A stretch of DNA of 64,000 bases, taken from the NCBI GenBank assembly GCA_029215795.1, contig JARDYH010000003.1, positions 99,914,609 to 99,978,608 of the forward strand, given 5' to 3'. Below are positions 30,831 through 45,119 of the stretch, one piece after another. Position numbers and translations under genes: made by a program. Every line of letters begins with the position of its first letter. Position 1 is the first letter of the stretch. The stretch is from Anniella stebbinsi (taxonomy: Eukaryota > Chordata > Lepidosauria > Squamata > Anniellidae). The notes beneath the pieces are model-generated. The model was not told where the DNA came from. It ran no database searches and saw only the letters and a list, made by a program, of their open reading frames with translations.

Positions 30831-33800
30831 AACACTCGCTAGGCAGGCGCGTGTTCTGGCCTTTAAAATTCCAAAATGGTAAAATGGGTAAATTGTACAG
30901 GAACCATGCAGATCAGCAGCAAATGACTTATTTTGAACTAGTTATAAGCATTGACTCTAGTTTCATGGAGTTCACTTGTTTCTGACACCTTTTTGTATTT
31001 TTACTGAACACTCGCTAGGCAGGCGCGTGTTCTGGCCTTTAAAATTCCAAAATGGTAAAATGGGTAAATTGTACAGGAACCATGCAGATCAGCAGCAAAT
31101 GACCTATATTGAACTAGTTACAAGCATTTACTCTAGTGTCAGGGATTTCACTTGTTTCTGACACCTTTGTGTATTTTTACTGAACACTCGCTACTCAGGC
31201 TTGTGTTCTAGCCTTAAACTCCCAAAGTGTAAATTAGGTAAATTGTACAGGAACCATGCAGATCAGCAGCAAATGACCTATATTGAACTAGTTACAAGCA
31301 TTTACTCTAGTGTCAGGGATTTCACTTGTTTCTGACACCTTTGTGTATTTTTACTGAACACTCGCTACTCAGGCTTGTGTTCTACCCTTAAACTCCCAAA
31401 GTGTAAATTAGGTAAATTGTACAGGAACCGTGCAGATCAGCAGCAAATGACTTATTTTGAACTAGTTATAAGCATTTACTCTAGTTTCAGGGAGTTCACT
31501 TGTTTCTGACACCTTTGTGTATTTTTACTGAACACTCGCTAGGCAGGCGCGTGTTCTGGCCTTAAAATTCCAAAATGGTAAAATGGGTAAATTGTACAGG
31601 AACCATGCAGATCAGCAGCAAATGACCTATATTGAACTAGTTACAAGCATTTACTCTAGTGTCAGGGAGTTCACTTGTTTCTGACACCTTTGTGTATTTT
31701 TACTGAACACTCGCTACTCAGGCTTGTGTTCTAGCCTTAAACTCCCAAAGTGTAAATTAGGTAAATTGTACAGGAACCGTACAGATCAGCAGCAAATGAC
31801 TTATTTGGAACTAGTTATAAGCATTTACTCTAGTTTCAGGGAGTTCACTTATTTCTGACACCTTTGTGTATTTTTACTGAACACTCGCTAGGCAGGCGCG
31901 TCTTCTGGCCTTAAAATTCCAAAATGGTAAATTGGGTAAATTGTACAGGAACCGTGCAGATCAGCAGCAAATGACTTATTTTGAACTAGTTATAAGCATT
32001 GACTCTAGTTTCATGGAGTTCACTTGTTTCTGACACCTTTGTGTATTTTTACTGAACACTCGCTACTCAGGCTTGTGTTCTAGCCTTAAACTCCCAACGT
32101 GGTAAATTGGGTAAATTGTACAGGAACCGTGCAGATCAGCAGCAAATGACTTATTTTGAACTAGTTATAAGCATTTACTCTAGTTTCAGGGAGTTCACTT
32201 GTTTCTGACACCTTTGTGTATTTTTACTGAACACTCGCTACTCAGGCTTGTGTTCTAGCCTTAAACTCCCAAAGTGGTAAATTGGGTAAATTGTACAGGA
32301 ACCGTGCAGATCAGCAGCAAATGACTTATTTTGAACTAGTTATAAGCATTTACTCTAGTTTCATGGAGTTCACTTGTTTCTGACACCTTTGTGTATTTTT
32401 ACTGAACACTCGCTAGGCAGGCGCGTGTTCTGGCCTTAAAATTCCAATATGGTAAAATGGGTAAATTGTACAGGAACCATGCAGATCAGCAGCAAATGAC
32501 CTATATTGAACTAGTTACAAGCATTTACTCTAGTGTCAGGGAGTTCACTTGTTTCTGACACCTTTGTGTATTTTTACTGAACACTCGCTACTCAGGCTTG
32601 TGTTCTAGCCTTAAACTCCCAAAGTGTAAATTAGGTAAATTGTACAGGAACCGTACAGATCAGCAGCAAATGACTTATTTTGAACTAGTTATAAGCATTT
32701 ACTCAAGTTTCAGGGAGTTCACTTGTTTCTGACACCTTTGTGTATTTTTACTGAACACTCGCTACTCAGGCTTGTGTTCTAGCCTTAAACTCCCACAGTG
32801 GTAAATGGGGTAAATTGTACAGGAACCGTGCAGATGTGCAGCAAATGACTTATTTTGAACGAGTTACAAGCATTTACTCTAGTTTCAGGGAGTTCACTTG
32901 TTTCTCACACCTTTGTGTATTTTTACTGAACACTCGCTACTCAGGCTTGTGTTCTAGCCTTAAACTCCCAAAATGGTAAATTGGGTAAATTGTACAGGAA
33001 CCGTACAGATCAGCAGCAAATGACCTATATTGAACTAGTTACAAGCATTTACTCTAGTGTCAGGGAGTTCACTTGTTTCTGACACCTTTGTGTATTTTTA
33101 CTGAACACTCGCTACTCAGGCTTGTGTTCTAGCCTTAAACTCCCAAAGTGTAAATTAGGTAAATTGTACAGGAACCGTGCAGATCAGCAGCAAATGACTT
33201 ATTTTGAACGAGTTATAAGCATTTACTCTAGTTTCAGGGAGTTCACTTGTTTCTGACACCTTTGTGTATTTTTACTGAACACTCGCTAGGCAGGCGCGTG
33301 TTCTGGCCTTAAAATTCCAAAATGGTAAAATGGGTAAATTGTACAGGAACCATGCAGATCAGCAGCAAATGACCTATATTGAACTAGTTACAAGCATTTA
33401 CTCTAGTGTCAGGGAGTTCACTTGTTTCTGACACCTTTGTGTATTTTTACTGAACACTCGCTACTCAGGCGCGTGTTCTGGCCTTAAAATTCCAAAATGG
33501 TAAAATGGGTAAATTGTACAGGAACCATGCAGATCAGCAGCAAATGACCTATATTGAACTAGTTACAAGCATTTACTCTAGTGTCAGGGAGTTCACTTGT
33601 TTCTGACACCTTTGTGTATTTTTACTGAACACTCGCTACTCAGGCTTGTGTTCTAGCCTTAAACTCCCAACGTGGTAAATTGGGTAAATTGTACAGGAAC
33701 CGTGCAGATCAGCAGCAAATGACTTATTTTGAACTAGTTATAAGCATTTACTCTAGTTTCAGGGAGTTCACTTGTTTCTGACACCTTTGTGTATTTTTAC

Positions 33801-36800
33801 TGAACACTCGCTACTCAGGCTTGTGTTCTAGCCTTAAACTCCCAAAGTGGTAAATTGGGTAAATTGTACAGGAACCGTGCAGATCAGCAGCAAATGACTT
33901 ATTTTGAACTAGTTATAAGCATTTACTCTAGTTTCATGGAGTTCACTTGTTTCTGACACCTTTGTGTATTTTTACTGAACACTCGCTAGGCAGGCGCGTG
34001 TTCTGGCCTTAAAATTCCAAAATGGTAAAATGGGTAAATTGTACAGGAACCATGCAGATCAGCAGCAAATGACCTATATTGAACTAGTTACAAGCATTTA
34101 CTCTAGTGTCAGGGCTTTCACTTGTTTCTGACACCTTTGTGTATTTTTACTGAACACTCGCTAGGCAGGCGCGTGTTCTGGCCTTTAAAATTCCAAAATG
34201 GTAAAATGGGTAAATTGTACAGGAACCGTGCAGATCAGCAGCAAATGACCTATATTGAACTAGTTACAAGCATTTACTCTAGTGTCAGGGATTTCACTTG
34301 TTTCTGACACCTTTGTGTATTTTTACTGAACACTCGCTACTCAGGCTTGTGTTCTAGCCTTAAACTCCCAAAGTGTAAATTAGGTAAATTGTACAGGAAC
34401 CGTGCAGATCAGCAGCAAATGACTTATTTTGAACTAGTTATAAGCATTGACTCTAGTTTCATGGAGTTCACTTGTTTCTGACACCTTTGTGTATTTTTAC
34501 TGAACACTCGCTACTCAGGCTTGTGTTCTAGCCTTAAACTCCCAACGTGGTAAATTGGGTAAATTGTACAGGAACCGTGCAGATCAGCAGCAAATGACTT
34601 ATCTTGAACTAGTTATAAGCATTTACTCAAGTTTCAGGGAGTTCACTTGTTTCTGACACCTTTGTGTATTTTTACTGAACACTCGCTAGGCAGGCGCGTG
34701 TTCTGGCCTTTAAAATTCCAAAATGGTAAAATGGGTAAATTGTACAGGAACCATGCAGATCAGCAGCAAATGACTTATTTTGAACTAGTTATAAGCATTG
34801 ACTCTAGTTTCATGGAGTTCACTTGTTTCTGACACCTTTTTGTATTTTTACTGAACACTCGCTAGGCAGGCGCGTGTTCTGGCCTTTAAAATTCCAAAAT
34901 GGTAAAATGGGTAAATTGTACAGGAACCATGCAGATCAGCAGCAAATGACCTATATTGAACTAGTTACAAGCATTTACTCTAGTGTCAGGGATTTCACTT
35001 GTTTCTGACACCTTTGTGTATTTTTACTGAACACTCGCTACTCAGGCTTGTGTTCTAGCCTTAAACTCCCAAAGTGTAAATTAGGTAAATTGTACAGGAA
35101 CCGTGCAGATCAGCAGCAAATGACCTATATTGAACTAGTTACAAGCATTTACTCTAGTGTCAGGGATTTCACTTGTTTCTGACACCTTTGTGTATTTTTA
35201 CTGAACACTCGCTACTCAGGCTTGTGTTCTACCCTTAAACTCCCAAAGTGTAAATTAGGTAAATTGTACAGGAACCGTGCAGATCAGCAGCAAATGACTT
35301 ATTTTGAACTAGTTATAAGCATTTACTCTAGTTTCAGGGAGTTCACTTGTTTCTGACACCTTTGTGTATTTTTACTGAACACTCGCTAGGCAGGCGCGTG
35401 TTCTGGCCTTAAAATTCCAAAATGGTAAAATGGGTAAATTGTACAGGAACCATGCAGATCAGCAGCAAATGACCTATATTGAACTAGTTACAAGCATTTA
35501 CTCTAGTGTCAGGGAGTTCACTTGTTTCTGACACCTTTGTGTATTTTTACTGAACACTCGCTACTCAGGCTTGTGTTCTAGCCTTAAACTCCCAAAGTGT
35601 AAATTAGGTAAATTGTACAGGAACCGTACAGATCAGCAGCAAATGACTTATTTGGAACTAGTTATAAGCATTTACTCTAGTTTCAGGGAGTTCACTTATT
35701 TCTGACACCTTTGTGTATTTTTACTGAACACTCGCTAGGCAGGCGCGTCTTCTGGCCTTAAAATTCCAAAATGGTAAATTGGGTAAATTGTACAGGAACC
35801 GTGCAGATCAGCAGCAAATGACTTATTTTGAACTAGTTATAAGCATTGACTCTAGTTTCATGGAGTTCACTTGTTTCTGACACCTTTGTGTATTTTTACT
35901 GAACACTCGCTACTCAGGCTTGTGTTCTAGCCTTAAACTCCCAACGTGGTAAATTGGGTAAATTGTACAGGAACCGTGCAGATCAGCAGCAAATGACTTA
36001 TTTTGAACTAGTTATAAGCATTTACTCTAGTTTCAGGGAGTTCACTTGTTTCTGACACCTTTGTGTATTTTTACTGAACACTCGCTACTCAGGCTTGTGT
36101 TCTAGCCTTAAACTCCCAAAGTGGTAAATTGGGTAAATTGTACAGGAACCGTGCAGATCAGCAGCAAATGACTTATTTTGAACTAGTTATAAGCATTTAC
36201 TCTAGTTTCATGGAGTTCACTTGTTTCTGACACCTTTGTGTATTTTTACTGAACACTCGCTAGGCAGGCGCGTGTTCTGGCCTTAAAATTCCAATATGGT
36301 AAAATGGGTAAATTGTACAGGAACCATGCAGATCAGCAGCAAATGACCTATATTGAACTAGTTACAAGCATTTACTCTAGTGTCAGGGAGTTCACTTGTT
36401 TCTGACACCTTTGTGTATTTTTACTGAACACTCGCTACTCAGGCTTGTGTTCTAGCCTTAAACTCCCAAAGTGTAAATTAGGTAAATTGTACAGGAACCG
36501 TACAGATCAGCAGCAAATGACTTATTTTGAACTAGTTATAAGCATTTACTCAAGTTTCAGGGAGTTCACTTGTTTCTGACACCTTTGTGTATTTTTACTG
36601 AACACTCGCTACTCAGGCTTGTGTTCTAGCCTTAAACTCCCACAGTGGTAAATGGGGTAAATTGTACAGGAACCGTGCAGATGTGCAGCAAATGACTTAT
36701 TTTGAACGAGTTACAAGCATTTACTCTAGTTTCAGGGAGTTCACTTGTTTCTCACACCTTTGTGTATTTTTACTGAACACTCGCTACTCAGGCTTGTGTT

Positions 36801-38610
36801 CTAGCCTTAAACTCCCAAAATGGTAAATTGGGTAAATTGTACAGGAACCGTACAGATCAGCAGCAAATGACCTATATTGAACTAGTTACAAGCATTTACT
36901 CTAGTGTCAGGGAGTTCACTTGTTTCTGACACCTTTGTGTATTTTTACTGAACACTCGCTACTCAGGCTTGTGTTCTAGCCTTAAACTCCCAAAGTGTAA
37001 ATTAGGTAAATTGTACAGGAACCGTGCAGATCAGCAGCAAATGACTTATTTTGAACGAGTTATAAGCATTTACTCTAGTTTCAGGGAGTTCACTTGTTTC
37101 TGACACCTTTGTGTATTTTTACTGAACACTCGCTAGGCAGGCGCGTGTTCTGGCCTTAAAATTCCAAAATGGTAAAATGGGTAAATTGTACAGGAACCAT
37201 GCAGATCAGCAGCAAATGACCTATATTGAACTAGTTACAAGCATTTACTCTAGTGTCAGGGAGTTCACTTGTTTCTGACACCTTTGTGTATTTTTACTGA
37301 ACACTCGCTACTCAGGCGCGTGTTCTGGCCTTAAAATTCCAAAATGGTAAAATGGGTAAATTGTACAGGAACCATGCAGATCAGCAGCAAATGACCTATA
37401 TTGAACTAGTTACAAGCATTTACTCTAGTGTCAGGGAGTTCACTTGTTTCTGACACCTTTGTGTATTTTTACTGAACACTCGCTACTCAGGCTTGTGTTC
37501 TAGCCTTAAACTCCCAACGTGGTAAATTGGGTAAATTGTACAGGAACCGTGCAGATCAGCAGCAAATGACTTATTTTGAACTAGTTATAAGCATTTACTC
37601 TAGTTTCAGGGAGTTCACTTGTTTCTGACACCTTTGTGTATTTTTACTGAACACTCGCTACTCAGGCTTGTGTTCTAGCCTTAAACTCCCAAAGTGGTAA
37701 ATTGGGTAAATTGTACAGGAACCGTGCAGATCAGCAGCAAATGACTTATTTTGAACTAGTTATAAGCATTTACTCTAGTTTCATGGAGTTCACTTGTTTC
37801 TGACACCTTTGTGTATTTTTACTGAACACTCGCTAGGCAGGCGCGTGTTCTGGCCTTAAAATTCCAAAATGGTAAAATGGGTAAATTGTACAGGAACCAT
37901 GCAGATCAGCAGCAAATGACCTATATTGAACTAGTTACAAGCATTTACTCTAGTGTCAGGGCTTTCACTTGTTTCTGACACCTTTGTGTATTTTTACTGA
38001 ACACTCGCTAGGCAGGCGCGTGTTCTGGCCTTTAAAATTCCAAAATGGTAAAATGGGTAAATTGTACAGGAACCGTGCAGATCAGCAGCAAATGACCTAT
38101 ATTGAACTAGTTACAAGCATTTACTCTAGTGTCAGGGATTTCACTTGTTTCTGACACCTTTGTGTATTTTTACTGAACACTCGCTACTCAGGCTTGTGTT
38201 CTAGCCTTAAACTCCCAAAGTGTAAATTAGGTAAATTGTACAGGAACCGTGCAGATCAGCAGCAAATGACTTATTTTGAACTAGTTATAAGCATTGACTC
38301 TAGTTTCATGGAGTTCACTTGTTTCTGACACCTTTGTGTATTTTTACTGAACACTCGCTACTCAGGCTTGTGTTCTAGCCTTAAACTCCCAACGTGGTAA
38401 ATTGGGTAAATTGTACAGGAACCGTGCAGATCAGCAGCAAATGACTTATCTTGAACTAGTTATAAGCATTTACTCAAGTTTCAGGGAGTTCACTTGTTTC
38501 TGACACCTTTGTGTATTTTTACTGAACACTCGCTAGGCAGGCGCGTGTTCTGGCCTTTAAAATTCCAAAATGGTAAAATGGGTAAATTGTACAGGAACCG
38601 TGCAGATCAG
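30830..38610 (-). repeat. family B higher-order block, period 3847 bp (~22 monomers), two copies
   Basis: Private variants match at an offset of 3847: TCTACCCTTA at 31381 and 35228, ATTCCAATAT at 32441 and 36288, and the 176-bp monomers at 30976 and 34823. It begins near 30830 and ends near 38610. The copies differ at 31256 (A) versus 35103 (G), so they are not an exact duplicate. Confidence 0.88.
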
Positions 38611-38919
38611 CAGCAAATGACCTATATTGAACTAGTTACAAGCATTTACTCTAGTGTCAGGGAGTTCACTTGTTTCTCACACCTTTGTGTATTTTTACTG
38701 AACACTCGCTACTCAGGCTTGTGTTCTAGCCTTAAACTCCCAAAGTGTAAATTAGGTAAATTGTACAGGAACCGTACACATCAGCAGCAAATGACTTATT
38801 TTGAACTAGTTATAAGCATTTACTCTAGTTTAAGGGAGTTCACTTATTTCTGACACCTTTGTGTATTTTTACTGAACACTCGCTAGGCAGGCGCGTGTTC
38901 TGGCCTTAAAATTCCAAAA

Positions 38920-41900
38920 TGGTAAAATGGGTAAATTGTACAGGAACCATGCAGATCAGCAGCAAATGACCTATATTGAACTAGTTACAAGCATTTACTC
39001 TAGTGTCAGGGATTTCACTTGTTTCTGACACCTTTGTGTATTTTTACTGAACACTCGCTACTCAGGCTTGTGTTCTAGCCTTAAACTCCCAAAGTGTAAA
39101 TTAGGTAAATTGTACAGGAACCGTGCAGATCAGCAGCAAATGACTTATTATGAACTAGTTATAAGCATTTACTCTAGTTTCAGGGAGTTCACTTGTTTCT
39201 GACACCTTTGTGTATTTTTACTGAACACTCGCTAGGCAGGCGCGTGTTCTGGCCTTAAAATTCCAAAATGGTAAAATGGGTAAATTGTACAGGAACCATG
39301 CAGATCAGCAGCAAATGACCTATATTGAACTAGTTACAAGCATTTACTCTAGTGTCAGGGAGTTCACTTGTTTCTGACACCTTTGTGTATTTTTACTGAA
39401 CACTCGCTACTCAGGCTTGTGTTCTAGCCTTAAACTCCCAAAGTGTAAATTAGGTAAATTGTACAGGAACCGTGCAGATCAGCAGCAAATGACTTATTTT
39501 GAACTAGTTATAAGCATTTACTCTAGTTTCAGGGAGTTCACTTGTTTCTGACACCTTTGTGTATTTTTACTGAACACTCGCTAGGCAGGCGCGTCTTCTG
39601 GCCTTAAAATTCCAAAATGGTAAATTGGGTAAATTGTACAGGAACCGTGCAGATCAGCAGCAAATGACTTATTTTGAACTAGTTATAAGCATTGACTCTA
39701 GTTTCATGGAGTTCACTTGTTTCTGACACCTTTGTGTATTTTTACTGAACACTCGCTACTCAGGCTTGTGTTCTAGCCTTAAACTCCCAACGTGGTAAAT
39801 TGGGTAAATTGTACAGGAACCGTGCAGATCAGCAGCAAATGACTTATTTTGAACGAGTTACAAGCATTTACTCTAGTTTCAGGGAGTTCACTTGTTTCTG
39901 ACACCTTTGTGTATTTTTACTGAACACTCGCTAGATAGGAGCGTGTTCTAGCGTTAAAATTCCAAAATGTAAAATGGGTAAATTGTACAGGAACCATGCA
40001 GATCAGCAGCAAATGACTTATTTTGAACTAGTTATAAGCATTTACTCTAGTTTCAGGGAGTTCACTTATTTCTGACACCTTTGTGTATTTTTACTGAACA
40101 CTCGCTAGGCAGGCGCGTCTTCTGGCCTTAAAATTCCAAAATGGTAAATTGGGTAAATTGTACAGGAACCGTGCAGATCAGCAGCAAATGACTTATTTTG
40201 AACTAGTTATAAGCATTGACTCTAGTTTCATGGAGTTCACTTGTTTCTGACACCTTTGTGTATTTTTACTGAACACTCGCTAGGCAGGCGCGTGTTCTGG
40301 CCTTTAAAATTCCAAAATGGTAAAATGGGTAAATTGTACAGGAACCATGCAGATCAGCAGCAAATGACCTATATTGAACTAGTTACAAGCATTTACTCTA
40401 GTGTCAGGGATTTCACTTGTTTCTGACACCTTTGTGTATTTTTACTGAACACTCGCTACTCAGGCTTGTGTTCTAGCCTTAAACTCCCAAAGTGTAAATT
40501 AGGTAAATTGTACAGGAACCGTGCAGATCAGCAGCAAATGACTTATTATGAACTAGTTATAAGCATTTACTCTAGTTTCAGGGAGTTCACTTGTTTCTGA
40601 CACCTTTGTGTATTTTTACTGAACACTCGCTAGGCAGGCGCGTGTTCTGGCCTTAAAATTCCAAAATGGTAAAATGGGTAAATTGTACAGGAACCATGCA
40701 GATCAGCAGCAAATGACCTATATTGAACTAGTTACAAGCATTTACTCTAGTGTCAGGGAGTTCACTTGTTTCTGACACCTTTGTGTATTTTTACTGAACA
40801 CTCGCTACTCAGGCTTGTGTTCTAGCCTTAAACTCCCAAAGTGTAAATTAGGTAAATTGTACAGGAACCGTGCAGATCAGCAGCAAATGACTTATTTTGA
40901 ACTAGTTATAAGCATTTACTCTAGTTTCAGGGAGTTCACTTGTTTCTGACACCTTTGTGTATTTTTACTGAACACTCGCTAGGCAGGCGCGTGTTCTGGC
41001 CTTAAAATTCCAAAATGGTAAAATGGGTAAATTGTACAGGAACCATGCAGATCAGCAGCAAATGACCTATATTGAACTAGTTACAAGCATTTACTCTAGT
41101 GTCAGGGAGTTCACTTGTTTCTGACACCTTTGTGTATTTTTACTGAACACTCGCTACTCAGGCTTGTGTTCTAGCCTTAAACTCCCAAAGTGTAAATTAG
41201 GTAAATTGTACAGGAACCGTACAGATCAGCAGCAAATGACTTATTTTGAACTAGTTATAAGCATTTACTCTAGTTTCAGGGAGTTCACTTATTTCTGACA
41301 CCTTTGTGTATTTTTACTGAACACTCGCTAGGCAGGCGCGTCTTCTGGCCTTAAAATTCCAAAATGGTAAATTGGGTAAATTGTACAGGAACCGTGCAGA
41401 TCAGCAGCAAATGACTTATTTTGAACTAGTTATAAGCATTGACTCTAGTTTCATGGAGTTCACTTGTTTCTGACACCTTTGTGTATTTTTACTGAACACT
41501 CGCTACTCAGGCTTGTGTTCTAGCCTTAAACTCCCAACGTGGTAAATTGGGTAAATTGTACAGGAACCGTGCAGATCAGCAGCAAATGACTTATTTTGAA
41601 CTAGTTATAAGCATTTACTCTAGTTTCAGGGAGTTCACTTGTTTCTGACACCTTTGTGTATTTTTACTGAACACTCGCTACTCAGGCTTGTGTTCTAGCC
41701 TTAAACTCCCAAAGTGGTAAATTGGGTAAATTGTACAGGAACCGTGCAGATCAGCAGCAAATGACTTATTTTGAACTAGTTATAAGCATTTACTCTAGTT
41801 TCATGGAGTTCACTTGTTTCTGACACCTTTGTGTATTTTTACTGAACACTCGCTAGGCAGGCGCGTGTTCTGGCCTTAAAATTCCAATATGGTAAAATGG

Positions 41901-44900
41901 GTAAATTGTACAGGAACCATGCAGATCAGCAGCAAATGACCTATATTGAACTAGTTACAAGCATTTACTCTAGTGTCAGGGATTTCACTTGTTTCTGACA
42001 CCTTTGTGTATTTTTACTGAACACTCGCTACTCAGGCTTGTGTTCTAGCCTTAAACTCCCAAAGTGTAAATTAGGTAAATTGTACAGGAACCGTGCAGAT
42101 CAGCAGCAAATGACTTATTATGAACTAGTTATAAGCATTTACTCTAGTTTCAGGGAGTTCACTTGTTTCTGACACCTTTGTGTATTTTTACTGAACACTC
42201 GCTAGGCAGGCGCGTGTTCTGGCCTTAAAATTCCAAAATGGTAAAATGGGTAAATTGTACAGGAACCATGCAGATCAGCAGCAAATGACCTATATTGAAC
42301 TAGTTACAAGCATTTACTCTAGTGTCAGGGAGTTCACTTGTTTCTGACACCTTTGTGTATTTTTACTGAACACTCGCTACTCAGGCTTGTGTTCTAGCCT
42401 TAAACTCCCAAAGTGTAAATTAGGTAAATTGTACAGGAACCGTGCAGATCAGCAGCAAATGACTTATTTTGAACTAGTTATAAGCATTTACTCTAGTTTC
42501 AGGGAGTTCACTTGTTTCTGACACCTTTGTGTATTTTTACTGAACACTCGCTAGGCAGGCGCGTCTTCTGGCCTTAAAATTCCAAAATGGTAAATTGGGT
42601 AAATTGTACAGGAACCGTGCAGATCAGCAGCAAATGACTTATTTTGAACTAGTTATAAGCATTGACTCTAGTTTCATGGAGTTCACTTGTTTCTGACACC
42701 TTTGTGTATTTTTACTGAACACTCGCTACTCAGGCTTGTGTTCTAGCCTTAAACTCCCAACGTGGTAAATTGGGTAAATTGTACAGGAACCGTGCAGATC
42801 AGCAGCAAATGACTTATTTTGAACGAGTTACAAGCATTTACTCTAGTTTCAGGGAGTTCACTTGTTTCTGACACCTTTGTGTATTTTTACTGAACACTCG
42901 CTAGATAGGAGCGTGTTCTAGCGTTAAAATTCCAAAATGTAAAATGGGTAAATTGTACAGGAACCATGCAGATCAGCAGCAAATGACTTATTTTGAACTA
43001 GTTATAAGCATTTACTCTAGTTTCAGGGAGTTCACTTATTTCTGACACCTTTGTGTATTTTTACTGAACACTCGCTAGGCAGGCGCGTCTTCTGGCCTTA
43101 AAATTCCAAAATGGTAAATTGGGTAAATTGTACAGGAACCGTGCAGATCAGCAGCAAATGACTTATTTTGAACTAGTTATAAGCATTGACTCTAGTTTCA
43201 TGGAGTTCACTTGTTTCTGACACCTTTGTGTATTTTTACTGAACACTCGCTAGGCAGGCGCGTGTTCTGGCCTTTAAAATTCCAAAATGGTAAAATGGGT
43301 AAATTGTACAGGAACCATGCAGATCAGCAGCAAATGACCTATATTGAACTAGTTACAAGCATTTACTCTAGTGTCAGGGATTTCACTTGTTTCTGACACC
43401 TTTGTGTATTTTTACTGAACACTCGCTACTCAGGCTTGTGTTCTAGCCTTAAACTCCCAAAGTGTAAATTAGGTAAATTGTACAGGAACCGTGCAGATCA
43501 GCAGCAAATGACTTATTATGAACTAGTTATAAGCATTTACTCTAGTTTCAGGGAGTTCACTTGTTTCTGACACCTTTGTGTATTTTTACTGAACACTCGC
43601 TAGGCAGGCGCGTGTTCTGGCCTTAAAATTCCAAAATGGTAAAATGGGTAAATTGTACAGGAACCATGCAGATCAGCAGCAAATGACCTATATTGAACTA
43701 GTTACAAGCATTTACTCTAGTGTCAGGGATTTCACTTGTTTCTGACACCTTTGTGTATTTTTACTGAACACTCGCTACTCAGGCTTGTGTTCTAGCCTTA
43801 AACTCCCAAAGTGTAAATTAGGTAAATTGTACAGGAACCGTGCAGATCAGCAGCAAATGACTTATTTTGAACTAGTTATAAGCATTTACTCTAGTTTCAG
43901 GGAGTTCACTTGTTTCTGACACCTTTGTGTATTTTTACTGAACACTCGCTAGGCAGGCGCGTGTTCTGGCCTTAAAATTCCAAAATGGTAAAATGGGTAA
44001 ATTGTACAGGAACCATGCAGATCAGCAGCAAATGACCTATATTGAACTAGTTACAAGCATTTACTCTAGTGTCAGGGAGTTCACTTGTTTCTGACACCTT
44101 TGTGTATTTTTACTGAACACTCGCTACTCAGGCTTGTGTTCTAGCCTTAAACTCCCAAAGTGTAAATTAGGTAAATTGTACAGGAACCGTACAGATCAGC
44201 AGCAAATGACTTATTTTGAACTAGTTATAAGCATTTACTCTAGTTTCAGGGAGTTCACTTATTTCTGACACCTTTGTGTATTTTTACTGAACACTCGCTA
44301 GGCAGGCGCGTCTTCTGGCCTTAAAATTCCAAAATGGTAAATTGGGTAAATTGTACAGGAACCGTGCAGATCAGCAGCAAATGACTTATTTTGAACTAGT
44401 TATAAGCATTGACTCTAGTTTCATGGAGTTCACTTGTTTCTGACACCTTTGTGTATTTTTACTGAACACTCGCTACTCAGGCTTGTGTTCTAGCCTTAAA
44501 CTCCCAACGTGGTAAATTGGGTAAATTGTACAGGAACCGTGCAGATCAGCAGCAAATGACTTATTTTGAACTAGTTATAAGCATTTACTCTAGTTTCAGG
44601 GAGTTCACTTGTTTCTGACACCTTTGTGTATTTTTACTGAACACTCGCTACTCAGGCTTGTGTTCTAGCCTTAAACTCCCAAAGTGGTAAATTGGGTAAA
44701 TTGTACAGGAACCGTGCAGATCAGCAGCAAATGACTTATTTTGAACTAGTTATAAGCATTTACTCTAGTTTCATGGAGTTCACTTGTTTCTGACACCTTT
44801 GTGTATTTTTACTGAACACTCGCTAGGCAGGCGCGTGTTCTGGCCTTAAAATTCCAATATGGTAAAATGGGTAAATTGTACAGGAACCATGCAGATCAGC

Positions 44901-44950
44901 AGCAAATGACCTATATTGAACTAGTTACAAGCATTTACTCTAGTGTCAGG
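38920..44950 (-). repeat. family B higher-order block, period 2970 bp (~17 monomers), two copies
   Basis: The type III variant TCCAAAATGTAAAATGGG is at 39961 and 42931, and ATTCCAATAT is at 41881 and 44851, both at an offset of 2970. The copies differ at 40760 (G) versus 43730 (T). The interval 38611-38919 is ordinary mixed monomers. Confidence 0.87.
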
Positions 44951-45119
44951 GAGTTCACTTGTTTCTGACACCTTTGTGTATTTTTACTGAACACTCGCTA
45001 CTCAGGCTTGTGTTCTAGCCTTAAACTCCCAAAGTGTAAATTAGGTAAATTGTACAGGAACCGTACAGATCAGCAGCAAATGACTTATTTTGAACTAGTT
45101 ATAAGCATTTACTCAAGTT

